Shown here: positions 1-7,032 of the stretch, piece by piece
How positions within the stretch are numbered: position 1 is the stretch's first letter
Layout of the letters: the number at the start of each line of letters is the position of its first letter
Source of the DNA: CAZJNX01 sp964547415
GTDB taxonomy: Bacteria; Pseudomonadota; Alphaproteobacteria; Rhizobiales; Amorphaceae
Direction of reading: 5' to 3'
Assembly: GCA_964547415.1 (NCBI GenBank)
Contig: CAZJNX010000183.1
Span: forward strand, 1-9,753
DNA length: 9,753 bases
Made by a program: the position numbers and the translations under genes
Notes under the pieces: generated by a model
What the model was told of the DNA's origin: nothing
The model's database searches: none
The model's input: the letters and a program-made list of their open reading frames with translations, nothing else

Positions 1-302
1 TCGCCGCGGGTCTGCACCTGCATGTCGCGGAAATCCTTCGGGGGCAGGTAGCTCGAGTGCGGGTCGAGGGAGGTGAGCATCCCGTTGATCGCGGCCTCGA
101 TGAGGCTGGCGTCCTCGGGGGCCTCCACGTAGTCGCTGCGCACCCGCTCGAACACGTCGCCGAACAGGTTGAGCTGACGGTACGTGTCGGAGGAGGCCGC
201 GTTCGCGCTGATGGACGGCAGCACGCCCGGCTGGGTGACGGCGATCCCCGCGACGGCACCGATGACGGCGCCCGCCAGGACGAGTGAGAAGCGACGCATC
301 AT
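1..302 (-). CDS. ctpA: Carboxyl-terminal processing protease CtpA (S41), N-terminal part only
   Basis: This is the first 100 codons of an S41-family serine protease; the rest, including the PDZ domain and catalytic Ser/Lys, lies beyond the left edge. CtpA-type proteases are exported and cleave periplasmic proteins from their C-terminus, often cell-wall hydrolases or their regulators. Reading the minus strand gives an N-terminal hydrophobic stretch (about residues 5-24, signal peptide or anchor). Next comes a segment starting TYRQLNLFGDVFERV, then INGMLTSLDPHSSYLPPKDF, a hallmark of the N-terminal region of bacterial CtpA. Two adjacent ATGs are possible starts (302 and 299). I chose 302 because an AAGAGG ribosome site lies 7 nt before it. 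The gene begins 12 nt after the envC stop, so the two are almost certainly co-transcribed. Family identity is high confidence; the substrate cannot be seen. Confidence 0.93.
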   Translation of the reverse strand, partial: MMRRFSLVLAGAVIGAVAGIAVTQPGVLPSISANAASSDTYRQLNLFGDVFERVRSDYVEAPEDASLIEAAINGMLTSLDPHSSYLPPKDFRDMQVQTRG

Positions 303-309
303 TCGATTA

Positions 310-315
310 CCTCTT
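310..315 (-). promoter_or_regulatory. Ribosome binding site of ctpA, touching the envC stop
   Basis: On the minus strand AAGAGG lies 7 nt upstream of the first of two tandem ATG codons, and its first base is the last base of the envC TGA stop (315-317). It decides the ctpA start and suggests that ribosomes finishing envC help start ctpA. Confidence 0.6.
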
Positions 316-1556
316 CATTCGACGGGTCGCCCCGCCCACCAGCGCTCCGGATCGAGCGGCTCCCCGTGGCGTCTCACCTCGACATAGAGCACCGGACCCG
401 ACGCGGCGAGATCGATCGCGACGGCGCTCGCCGAGCGTGTGGTGCCCATCTGTCCCACGGGTTGGCCGGCTGAAACCGCTTCGCCGGCAGCGACGTCGAT
501 CCGCTCCATCCCCGCCAAGAGGACATGATAGTGGTCCCCGGCGTCTATGAGCAAGAGGGCCCCGTAGCTTCTGAACGGCCCCGCGTAAACCACCCGGCCA
601 CCGACAGGTGCAAGGACCGTGCCCCCGGGCAGCGTCGCGAAGGACTGGCCGGCCGCCCGCTCGCCCGAGGCGTCCGGCTCGCCGAAGCCGCGCACGAGGC
701 GTCCCGTCGCCGGCCGCACCAGACCGCCCGGACGCGCGCCCGCCGCGCCCGCGCTGCCGGCGGCGGAAAGGCCGGCGGCTTCCACGAGGGCGGCGAGGTC
801 GCTCGCCTGGCGCTCCAGCGTCGCCGCCCGGGCCTCGGCCGCCGCCAGGCGGCGTTCGGCCGCGGCGCGGTCCGACCGGCGGGCGGCGAGGAGGGCGTCG
901 GCCCGTTCCCGCTCCGCGCGCAGGGCCGACAGGCTGCGTTCCAGGGTGCGCCACTCCGCCTCGGTCCCCTCGACGAGGCGGGCGAGCGCCTCGAGGTCCG
1001 CCGCCAGGGCCTCCGCCTCGACCGAGAGGTGGGGAAGCACGTCGCCGAGGAGGAGGGCGCCGCGCAGTGCCGCGAGTGCGTCGTCCGGCCGCGCCGCCAC
1101 CGCGGGCGGCGGGTTGCGCCCGATGCGTTGCAGGGCGGCGAGGACGTCGGCGAGCACGCGGCGGCGCTCGGCGAGGCTGCGTCGCAGGAAATGCTCGTCT
1201 TCCTTGAGGTCGGCAAGGCGCGTCTCGGCGCCTGCCACCTCCCGCTCGATGGCGGCGATCCGCTCGCCCGTCAGCACCAGCTCCCGCTCGATCGCCGCCT
1301 CGTCCCGCTCGATGGCGTCGACCTCGCCCGCGAGCGCCCGTTCGCTGCCGCGGGCCGCCGCGATCTCCGCGCGCAGGCTGTCGATCCGCCGCGCGAGCTC
1401 GGCCCGCTCCTCCGCGAGGCTCGCCCGGTTCTCTTCCGCGGCCGTCGCGGGGAGCGGCCCGGCCCCGAGCGCGAGTGCGGCGCACAGGACGCTGGCGATA
1501 ACGAACGCCCGAGCCGGCTTCCCTCGCGCCCCGTGCGGTCCCATGCCTGCCCCCAT
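315..1556 (-). CDS. envC: EnvC-like murein hydrolase activator (coiled coil plus degenerate LytM/M23 domain)
   Basis: This periplasmic protein of about 413 residues probably switches on cell-wall amidases at division, as EnvC does in E. coli and EnvC-like LdpF is thought to do in Caulobacter. Residues 1-40 form a signal peptide (basic GARGKPAR, hydrophobic core, PATAA cleavage region). Residues 43 to about 265 are Arg/Glu/Ala-rich heptad-like coiled coil, interrupted near 142-155 (LQRIGRNPPPAV) as in EnvC proteins. Residues about 275-405 form a LytM fold. The zinc ligands of active M23 peptidases are missing: the usual HxGxD segment reads AAGQSFAT, and the final HxH strand reads LYVEVR. This fits an activator rather than a peptidase. 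Start choice is uncertain. I used ATG 1556 (GGAG 8 nt upstream); ATG 1544 is equally usable. An in-frame GTG at 1697 would put 86 low-complexity residues before the cleavage site and is unlikely. The gene sits 12 nt before ctpA. Confidence 0.88.
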   Translation of the reverse strand: MGAGMGPHGARGKPARAFVIASVLCAALALGAGPLPATAAEENRASLAEERAELARRIDSLRAEIAAARGSERALAGEVDAIERDEAAIERELVLTGERIAAIEREVAGAETRLADLKEDEHFLRRSLAERRRVLADVLAALQRIGRNPPPAVAARPDDALAALRGALLLGDVLPHLSVEAEALAADLEALARLVEGTEAEWRTLERSLSALRAERERADALLAARRSDRAAAERRLAAAEARAATLERQASDLAALVEAAGLSAAGSAGAAGARPGGLVRPATGRLVRGFGEPDASGERAAGQSFATLPGGTVLAPVGGRVVYAGPFRSYGALLLIDAGDHYHVLLAGMERIDVAAGEAVSAGQPVGQMGTTRSASAVAIDLAASGPVLYVEVRRHGEPLDPERWWAGRPVE

Positions 1557-1799
1557 GCCCTCGGCTCCGACCGGCCCCGGCGCGCGCCCGGTCCCGCCCG
1601 CGCGCTGGTCCGGTGCGCGGCCCTTCCGCGGCGCACCGCCGGTCCCTTCCGGTGGCGTGACGCACCCGCCGACGGACCGGCGGCGCCACCCCTCCACAAG
1701 CGTTCGGCCCGGACCGGGTCAAGCCCGAAGAGCCGCAGGCGCGCGTCGACGCGGAGGGCAGCCCGGCGCGGCCCCGATCACGATCGCTCGAGCGGCCCG
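1557..1799. other. Spacer between rlmH and envC
   Basis: About 240 nt with no supported gene. On the minus strand a TTGACC hexamer (plus coordinates 1717-1722) could be a -35 box for an internal envC-ctpA promoter, but I see no acceptable -10 at 16-19 nt. A perfect 10-bp palindrome CGCTCGAGCG (1785-1794) lies just past the rlmH stop. It has no loop and no T-tract, so I do not call a terminator. Confidence 0.3.
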
Positions 1800-2276
1800 T
1801 CAGGCCCGGTGATAGGGATGGTGGGCGAGGATGGTCACCGCCCGGTAAAGCTGCTCGGCGAGGACGGCGCGCACCAGGAGGTGCGGCATGGTGTGCGCGC
1901 CGAGGGACCACACGAGGGCGCTGCGCGAGAGCACCGCCTCGCCGTGCCCGTCCGGCCCGCCGACGAGGAAGGCGACGTCCTGCCCGGCGAGGCGCCAGCC
2001 GTCGAGGCGCTCGGCGAAGGCCTCGCTGGCGAGGCCGCGGCCGGTGGCGTCGAGGGCGACGATCCTCGCCTCGCCCGTGCGCGACAGGAGGCGCTCCGCC
2101 TCGCCGCGGCGGCGGGTGTCGGGATCGCCCGCGCGGGCCTCGGGAAGCTCGAACACGTCGATCCCGCGGATGCCGAGGGAGCGACCGAGGGCGCGCGTGC
2201 GCTCCATGTAGCGCTCCACGAGGTCGCGCTCGGGCGCCTTCGCCGCGCGCCCGATGGCGCCGATCAGGAGCCGCAC
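1800..2276 (-). CDS. rlmH: 23S rRNA (pseudouridine-1915-N3)-methyltransferase RlmH
   Basis: This 158-residue SPOUT-class methyltransferase uses S-adenosylmethionine to methylate N3 of pseudouridine 1915 in helix 69 of 23S rRNA, acting on assembled 70S ribosomes in the cytoplasm. Visible family marks are the MRLLIGAIGR start, the SAM-pocket segment FLVGGPDG at 103-110, the SLGAHTMPHLLVRAVLAEQL segment at 124-143 that makes the trefoil knot, and the HPYHR tail at 153-157. Length matches the family (about 155-160). The start is GTG at 2276, and the reading MRLLIGAIG from it is exactly family-like; the upstream ribosome site is weak. The gene follows rsfS by 34 nt, the usual rsfS-rlmH pair of ribosome-related genes. 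Confidence 0.96.
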   Translation of the reverse strand: MRLLIGAIGRAAKAPERDLVERYMERTRALGRSLGIRGIDVFELPEARAGDPDTRRRGEAERLLSRTGEARIVALDATGRGLASEAFAERLDGWRLAGQDVAFLVGGPDGHGEAVLSRSALVWSLGAHTMPHLLVRAVLAEQLYRAVTILAHHPYHRA

Positions 2277-2310
2277 CGGGTGTCGCCCGCGGCGCGGCGC
2301 GGGCCGTCCG

Positions 2311-2721
2311 TCAGCTCACGACCTGGACGTTCTGGGGCGCGTCCACCGACCACATCTTCTCGAGGTTGTAGAACTCGCGCACCTCGGGGCGGAAGATGTG
2401 GACCACGACGTCGCCCGAATCGATCAGCACCCAGTCGCACGCCGACAGGCCCTCCGCCTTCACGCCGTCCACGTGACCCGTCTTGAGGTCCCGCAGGAGA
2501 CGGTCGGCGACCGCGCCCACGTGGCGGTGGGAGCGTCCGGAGGCCACGACCATGTGATCGGCGAGGGGGGTCTTGCCCGTCACGTCGATGGCGACGACGT
2601 CCTCTGCCTTGGAGTCGGCAAGACTGTCGAGGACGATTTGGAGGGCGCGGGCGGCGTCGTCCGCCCCGGGCCCGGCGAGAGGTGCAGCCGGCGCGGCTGC
2701 CGTCTCATGGGAAAGCGGCAT
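2311..2721 (-). CDS. rsfS: Ribosomal silencing factor RsfS (Iojap family)
   Basis: This 136-residue protein binds ribosomal protein L14 (uL14) on the large subunit and blocks joining with the small subunit when nutrients are scarce. Conserved segments are ALQIVLDSLADSKAEDVVAID (about 26-46), DHMVVASGRSHRHV (55-68) and the C-terminal block WVLIDSGDVVVHIF (97-110) followed by REFYNLEKMW (115-124). The first 20 residues are an Ala/Pro-rich extension without recognisable function. The ATG at 2721 has an AGGAAGGGG purine run upstream at a rather long spacing (about 13 nt), so the exact start is slightly uncertain. It lies 177 nt after nadD, a gap that may hold its own promoter, and precedes rlmH by 34 nt. 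Confidence 0.96.
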   Translation of the reverse strand: MPLSHETAAAPAAPLAGPGADDAARALQIVLDSLADSKAEDVVAIDVTGKTPLADHMVVASGRSHRHVGAVADRLLRDLKTGHVDGVKAEGLSACDWVLIDSGDVVVHIFRPEVREFYNLEKMWSVDAPQNVQVVS

Positions 2722-2789
2722 ACTGGCGATGGATCCCCTTCCTGCGGTGGACGGGGCGATGCCATTGGTCCTTCCCCGTCACGTCCCCG

Positions 2790-2819
2790 AAGGTAGGGCG
2801 GCCGGCCGGACGATTTCAA
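2790..2819 (-). promoter_or_regulatory. Possible promoter upstream of rsfS
   Basis: On the minus strand TTGAAA (2814-2819, one mismatch to the -35 consensus) is followed after 18 nt by TACCTT (2790-2795, three of six to the -10 consensus). It would give a leader of about 60 nt before the rsfS ATG. The -10 is weak, so this is a suggestion that rsfS-rlmH can be transcribed separately from obgE-nadD. Confidence 0.3.
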
Positions 2820-2860
2820 GACGGTCGCCAGAAAACGCGGCGCCGGGCCGTCATGCAACC

Positions 2861-2891
2861 GTCACGGGCGCAAGAAAAGCGCCGCTGTGAC
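2861..2891 (-). terminator. Hairpin just after the nadD stop, possible weak terminator
   Basis: Two stacked stems are visible: GTCAC (2861-2865) with GTGAC (2887-2891), and inside it GGCGC (2867-2871) with GCGCC (2879-2883) around a 7-nt A-rich loop, with small internal bulges. It begins 7 nt past the nadD TGA. No T-tract follows on the minus strand, so it may attenuate transcription or stabilise the mRNA end rather than act as a classical terminator. Confidence 0.4.
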
Positions 2892-2898
2892 CGTCGGT

Positions 2899-3528
2899 TC
2901 AACGGCCCCGGTTGTTGCGGATGGCAGTGGACGAGGACGGGTCGAGGGGCACGTGGAGGAAGGTCCAGGCGGGCGGCGGCATGGTGGGAAGGGCGAGCGC
3001 CTGCGATTCGGCGACGCGCGCGGCGGCGTAGGTCCGCGCGGCCGGGGAGGACAGCACCGTCATGGATGCGCCGGGCCGGTTCACCACCGCCACCGGCACG
3101 AGGCGCATGATGTCGTGCCACTTCTGCCAGCGGTGGAGGGAGCCGAGGTTGTCCGCCCCCATCAGCCACACGAAGCGCACGGTGGGGAAGCGGTGCTTCA
3201 AGAAGCGCACGGTGTCGGCGGTGTAGCGGGTGCCGATGGTGGCCTCGAAGGCGGTGACGACCATCCGGGGGTGGTCGGCGAGCGCCTTCGTGGCAGCGAC
3301 CCGCTCCTCGAGGGGGGCGAGGTCGTCCATGCTCTTCAGCGGATTGCCGGGCGAGACGAGCCACCAAACCTCGTTGACGCCGAGGCGGGCGAGGCCGGTC
3401 AGCGCCACGTGCCGATGGCCCCGGTGCGGCGGATTGAACGAGCCGCCGAACAGGGCGATCTTCTGGCCGAGGACCGCCCGCGGCACGCGCAGCCAGTCGG
3501 GCGTCCCGCTCCCGTGCGTCCCCGTCAT
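2899..3528 (-). CDS. nadD: Nicotinate-nucleotide adenylyltransferase NadD
   Basis: This 209-residue enzyme joins ATP and nicotinate mononucleotide to make deamido-NAD, the penultimate step of NAD synthesis, in the cytoplasm. The nucleotidyltransferase signature is clear: GGSFNPPHRGH at 28-38 (the HxGH ATP site), WWLVSPGNPLK at 55-65, MGADN at 123-127, and SSTAIR at 199-204, which contacts ATP phosphates. An N-terminal extension of about 20 residues precedes the first strand (KIALFGGSF). The protein ends only five residues after SSTAIR, whereas E. coli and Bacillus enzymes continue with a further helix; short ends are, as far as I recall, common in alphaproteobacteria. The ATG overlaps the proA stop as ATGA, which fixes the start and implies translational coupling. 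Confidence 0.97.
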   Translation of the reverse strand: MTGTHGSGTPDWLRVPRAVLGQKIALFGGSFNPPHRGHRHVALTGLARLGVNEVWWLVSPGNPLKSMDDLAPLEERVAATKALADHPRMVVTAFEATIGTRYTADTVRFLKHRFPTVRFVWLMGADNLGSLHRWQKWHDIMRLVPVAVVNRPGASMTVLSSPAARTYAAARVAESQALALPTMPPPAWTFLHVPLDPSSSTAIRNNRGR

Positions 3529-4817
3529 GGGCGGGTCTGCCCGGTCCCCCGGACGCGGTAGTTGAAGGTGACGAGCTGGTCGACGCCCACGGGCCCGCGG
3601 GCGTGGAGGCGGCCGGTGGCGATCCCGATCTCCGCGCCCATGCCGAACTCGCCACCGTCGGCGAACTGGGTGGAGGCGTTCACCATCACGATGGCCGAAT
3701 CGACTTCCGCGAGGAAGCGCTCGGCGGCGGCCGCGTCCGCCGTCACGATGGCGTCGGTGTGGTGGGAGCCGAGGCGGTTGACGTGGTCGATCGCCGCCTC
3801 GAGCCCGTCCACCACGGCGACCGAGACGACGGCGTCGAGGTACTCGGTGGAAAAGTCCTCCTCGGTGGCCGGCAGCATCGCCGGCACGACCGCGCGGGCG
3901 GCCGTGTCGCCGCGCATCTCGCAGCCCGCCGCCGAAAGGCGCGCCGCGATCGGCGGCAGGTGGCTTTCCGCCACGGCCCGGTCGACGAGGATGGTCTCGG
4001 TGGCGCCGCAGATGCCGGGCCGGCGCATCTTGGCGTTGAGGCAGATGTCGGCGGCCATCTCCGGGTCGGCGGCGGCATGCACGTAGGTGTGGCAGATGCC
4101 CTCGAGGTGGGCGAAGACAGGAACGCGCGCCTCCGCCTCCACCCGCTCCACGAGGCCTTTGCCGCCCCGCGGCACGATGACGTCGAGGTTGCCGGCAAGG
4201 CCCTTCAGCATCTCGCCGACCGCCTCCCGGTCCGCCGCCGGCACGACCTGGACCGCGTCCTCCGGCAGCCCCGCACGCAAAAGCCCCGCCCGGAGCGCCT
4301 CGCCGACGGCTGCGGCCGTCTCCCGCGTCTCCGAGCCCGAGCGCAGGATCACGGCATTGCCCGCCTTCACGCACAGGGCCGCCGCGTCCGCCGTCACGTT
4401 CGGCCGGCTCTCGTAGATGACGCCGACGACGCCGAGGGGCACGGCTACGCGCTCGATCTTCAGCCCGTTCGGCCGCTCCCAGGCGGCGAGCACGCGGCCG
4501 ACCGGGTCGGAAAGGGCGGCGACGGCGCGAAGGCCCGCCGCCATCGCCTCGATCCGGGCGGGGTCCAGGCGGGCGCGGTCCACGAAGGCGGCCGGGCGGC
4601 CGGCCGCCTCGAGCGCGGCCACCTCGCGGGCGTTCGCCCGCAGGACCGCGTCGGCGTTCTCGACGAGGCGGTCGGCCATGGCCCGCAGGCCGGCCTCGCG
4701 CGCGGCGGCCGGGCGGGTGGCGAGGCGCCGCTGGGCGGTGCGGGCGGCCCTGCCGAGGGCGTCCATCGTCTCGCGGATGGTGCCGGCGACGGCCGGCGCG
4801 GCCTCGATGACGCTCAC
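3525..4817 (-). CDS. proA: Gamma-glutamyl phosphate reductase ProA
   Basis: This 430-residue NADPH-dependent enzyme reduces L-glutamyl 5-phosphate to glutamate 5-semialdehyde, the second step of proline synthesis, acting on the labile product of ProB. It belongs to the aldehyde dehydrogenase superfamily. Landmarks are the cofactor-binding region YESRPNVTADAAALCVKAGN (135-154), the nucleophile Cys270 in RRPGICGATET, and the C-terminal signature ARGPVGVDQLVTFNY (406-420). Length is normal for the family (about 415-430). The start is GTG at 4817, overlapping the proB stop as GTGA, with GGAGG four nucleotides before it. The proB and proA overlap suits equimolar production of two enzymes thought to channel an unstable intermediate. 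nadD follows with a similar overlap. Confidence 0.97.
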   Translation of the reverse strand: MSVIEAAPAVAGTIRETMDALGRAARTAQRRLATRPAAAREAGLRAMADRLVENADAVLRANAREVAALEAAGRPAAFVDRARLDPARIEAMAAGLRAVAALSDPVGRVLAAWERPNGLKIERVAVPLGVVGVIYESRPNVTADAAALCVKAGNAVILRSGSETRETAAAVGEALRAGLLRAGLPEDAVQVVPAADREAVGEMLKGLAGNLDVIVPRGGKGLVERVEAEARVPVFAHLEGICHTYVHAAADPEMAADICLNAKMRRPGICGATETILVDRAVAESHLPPIAARLSAAGCEMRGDTAARAVVPAMLPATEEDFSTEYLDAVVSVAVVDGLEAAIDHVNRLGSHHTDAIVTADAAAAERFLAEVDSAIVMVNASTQFADGGEFGMGAEIGIATGRLHARGPVGVDQLVTFNYRVRGTGQTRP

Positions 4818-5989
4818 GTCTCCTCCGGGAGTTTCTCGTTGATCGGCTGGCGGGCGCCGTCCGGACGGGCGGCGGGGGACAGGAGCACCAGGTCGTCCCG
4901 GTGCACCATGGCCGCGCGGGCGCGGTACCCGAGGGCCGCCGGGATCATTTGCGACCTCTTGCCCGCGATCAAGCGGGCGTCGGGCGCGTCGTAGCCCGAC
5001 AGGCCGCGGGCGATCTCCCGCCCCTCCCGGTCGCGGATGCTCACCGCGTCGCCCCGGGAAAACGCCCCCTCCACCGCCGCGACCCCCGCGGGCAGGAGGC
5101 TCTTGCCGCGGGAGAGGGCCGCGGCGGCGCCCGCGTCCACCACGAGGCGGCCTGCGGGCTCCAGCGTTCCGAGGATCCACACCTTGCGGGCCTGGACCGG
5201 GGTCGTCCCCGCGCGGAACCAGGTGGCGCGGCCGGTGCGGTCCATGGCCGCGAGCGGGTGCTCCACGCGGCCCGAGGCGATCGCCATCGCCGTGCCGGCC
5301 GCGGTCGCGATCTTCGCCGCGTCGATCTTGGTGCGCATGCCCCCGCGGGAGAGGTCCGACCCCGCGTCCCCGGCCATCGCCTCGATCTCGTCGGTGATCC
5401 GCTCCACCACCGGGATGAAGCGGGCGTCCGGGTCCTTCGCGGGCGGGGCGGTGTAAAGGCCGTCGATGTCCGACAGGAGGACGAGGAGGTCCGCCCCCGC
5501 CATGGTGGCGACGCGGGCGGCGAGGCGGTCGTTGTCGCCGTAGCGGATCTCGGTGGTGGCGACCGTGTCGTTCTCGTTGACGACGGGCACGACCCCCGCC
5601 GCGATGAGTTCCGACAGGGTGGCGCGGGCGTTGAGGTAGCTGCGCCGCCGCTCCGTGTCGTGGAGGGTGAGGAGGACCTGGCCGGCCGTCAGCCCGTGCC
5701 GGCCGAGGGCCTCGGCCCACAGGGCCGCCAGCGCGATCTGGCCGACCGCCGCGGCCGCCTGGCTTTCCTCGAGGCGCGCGGGCGGGCGGTCGCCGCAGAT
5801 CCGCCGACGCCCGAGGGCGATCGCCCCGGAGGAGACGACGATCACCTCCCGCCCGTCCGCGGCGAGGGCGGCGAGGTCCGTGGCGAGCGTGTCGAGCCAG
5901 GCCCGGCGGGGCTCGCCCGTCGCCCCGTCGACGATGAGCGCCGAGCCGAGCTTGACTACGATCCGCCGGGCGTCCGACAGGCGCGTCAC
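4814..5989 (-). CDS. proB: Glutamate 5-kinase ProB with PUA domain
   Basis: This 391-residue enzyme phosphorylates L-glutamate with ATP, the first and normally proline-inhibited step of proline synthesis. The amino-acid kinase domain (about 5-260) shows VVKLGSALIV (11-20), VVSSGAIALG (51-60), NENDTV (138-143), YGDNDRLAARV (150-160), LLSDIDGLYT (171-180) and RGGMRTK (215-221). A PUA domain follows at about 280-365 (KSLLPAGVAAVEGAFSRGDA and downstream), as in the long bacterial form. The start is GTG at 5989, four-base overlapped with the obgE stop (GTGA). The reading MTRLSDARRIVVKLGSA from that codon matches the family start, and no ATG competes. Confidence 0.97.
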   Translation of the reverse strand: MTRLSDARRIVVKLGSALIVDGATGEPRRAWLDTLATDLAALAADGREVIVVSSGAIALGRRRICGDRPPARLEESQAAAAVGQIALAALWAEALGRHGLTAGQVLLTLHDTERRRSYLNARATLSELIAAGVVPVVNENDTVATTEIRYGDNDRLAARVATMAGADLLVLLSDIDGLYTAPPAKDPDARFIPVVERITDEIEAMAGDAGSDLSRGGMRTKIDAAKIATAAGTAMAIASGRVEHPLAAMDRTGRATWFRAGTTPVQARKVWILGTLEPAGRLVVDAGAAAALSRGKSLLPAGVAAVEGAFSRGDAVSIRDREGREIARGLSGYDAPDARLIAGKRSQMIPAALGYRARAAMVHRDDLVLLSPAARPDGARQPINEKLPEET

Positions 5990-7032
5990 GGCTGCCACGG
6001 CGCCTCTCCCGTCGCGGCGGCCTCCGCCTCCTTCTCGGCGGCCCGCGCCGCGTCGATCGCGTCGGCGAGCGCGGTGAGGAGGCCCTTCATGCCCGCGCCC
6101 GAGTGGGCCGACACGGTGAAGGGGCGCGCCCCCGCCGCCGCCTCGAGCGCGGCGAGCCGCTCGGCCCGCATCGCCTCGTCGAGGGCGTCGATCTTGGACA
6201 GGGCGATGAGCCGCGGCTTGTCGGGAAGGCCCGCCCCGTAGGCGGAGAGTTCGCCCTCCACGGTGCGAAGGTCCGCCGCCACGTCCTCGGCGGTGCCGTC
6301 GACGAGGTGGAGGAGCACCTTGCAGCGCTCCACGTGGCCGAGGAAGCGGTCGCCGATCCCCGCCCCCTCGTGGGCGCCCTCGATGAGGCCCGGGATGTCG
6401 GCGATCACGAAGCGCCGCCCGTCGGCCTGCGCGACGCCGAGGTTGGGATGGAGCGTGGTGAAGGGATAGTCCGCGATCTTCGGCTCGGCCGCCGACACGC
6501 GGGACAGGAACGTGGACTTGCCCGCGTTCGGCAGCCCCACGATCCCGGCGTCCGCGATCAGCTTCAGCCGCAGCCAGATCCACCGCTCCTCCCCCGGCAG
6601 GCCCGGGTTCGCCCGGCGCGGCGCCCGGTTGGTGGAGGACTTGAAACGGGCGTTGCCGAAGCCGCCGTTGCCGCCTGAAAGCATGAGGACCCGGTCGCCC
6701 ACGCGGGCGAGGTCGGCGAGCACCTCCTCCTCGTCCTCGTCCATGACGACGGTGCCGGCCGGCACCTTGAGGACGACGTCCGCCCCGCCCGCGCCCGTGC
6801 GCTCCCGCCCCATGCCGTGGGTGCCGCGCCCGGCCTTGAAGTGCTGTTGGTAGCGGTAGTCGATGAGGGTGTTGAGGCCGTCGACGGCCTCGATCCACAC
6901 GTCGCCCCCGCGGCCGCCGTCGCCCCCGTCGGGCCCGCCGAACTCGATGAACTTCTCCCGCCGGAACGACACGCAGCCGTTGCCGCCGTCGCCGGAGCGG
7001 ACGTAGACCTTGGCCCTGTCGAGAAACTTCAT
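5986..7032 (-). CDS. obgE: Obg-family GTPase ObgE/CgtA
   Basis: This essential GTPase of 348 residues associates with the 50S subunit, helps its late assembly and links growth to (p)ppGpp and cell-cycle signals. The Gly-rich Obg fold covers residues 1 to about 158 (MKFLDRAKVYVRSGDGGNGC at the start; GGPDGGDGGRGGDV at 32-45). The G domain follows: G1 GLPNAGKS (166-173), switch region DYPFTTLHPNLG (188-199), G3 DIPG (212-215), G4 SKID (279-282, the Obg-type variant of NKxD) and a G5-like VSAHSG (307-312). There is no C-terminal OCT domain, as is usual in alphaproteobacteria. The ATG is certain from family alignment, although no good ribosome site sits at normal spacing. It heads the overlapped obgE-proB-proA-nadD set. 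The ribosomal protein genes rplU-rpmA, often found just upstream, are not adjacent here. Confidence 0.98.
   Translation of the reverse strand: MKFLDRAKVYVRSGDGGNGCVSFRREKFIEFGGPDGGDGGRGGDVWIEAVDGLNTLIDYRYQQHFKAGRGTHGMGRERTGAGGADVVLKVPAGTVVMDEDEEEVLADLARVGDRVLMLSGGNGGFGNARFKSSTNRAPRRANPGLPGEERWIWLRLKLIADAGIVGLPNAGKSTFLSRVSAAEPKIADYPFTTLHPNLGVAQADGRRFVIADIPGLIEGAHEGAGIGDRFLGHVERCKVLLHLVDGTAEDVAADLRTVEGELSAYGAGLPDKPRLIALSKIDALDEAMRAERLAALEAAAGARPFTVSAHSGAGMKGLLTALADAIDAARAAEKEAEAAATGEAPWQP

Noticed and set aside
1557..1697. GTG at 1697 as the envC start
   Set aside because: It would put the signal peptide some 60 residues inside the protein behind a low-complexity tract. ATG 1556 or 1544 gives a normal exported protein.
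1775..1794. Overlapping palindromes CGATCACGATCG and CGCTCGAGCG after rlmH as a terminator
   Set aside because: Loops are absent or two bases and no T-tract follows; palindromes this short are common by chance.
307..1911. A 534-codon minus-strand frame over envC in another phase
   Set aside because: Arg/Gly/Pro-rich low-complexity shadow; the EnvC frame explains the same DNA with signal peptide, coiled coil and LytM domain.
525..2486. A 653-codon plus-strand open frame across envC, rlmH and rsfS
   Set aside because: It is antisense to three recognisable genes, rich in Arg/Pro/Gly/Ala without any domain-like pattern. Long antisense frames are expected where GC is this high.
4818..5720. Long in-frame extension upstream of the proA GTG
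   Set aside because: The extension is Gly/Arg/Pro-rich and overlaps proB; the family start and the GTGA junction place proA at 4817. The same holds for the extension upstream of proB over obgE (5990-7414) and of nadD over proA (3529-4374).
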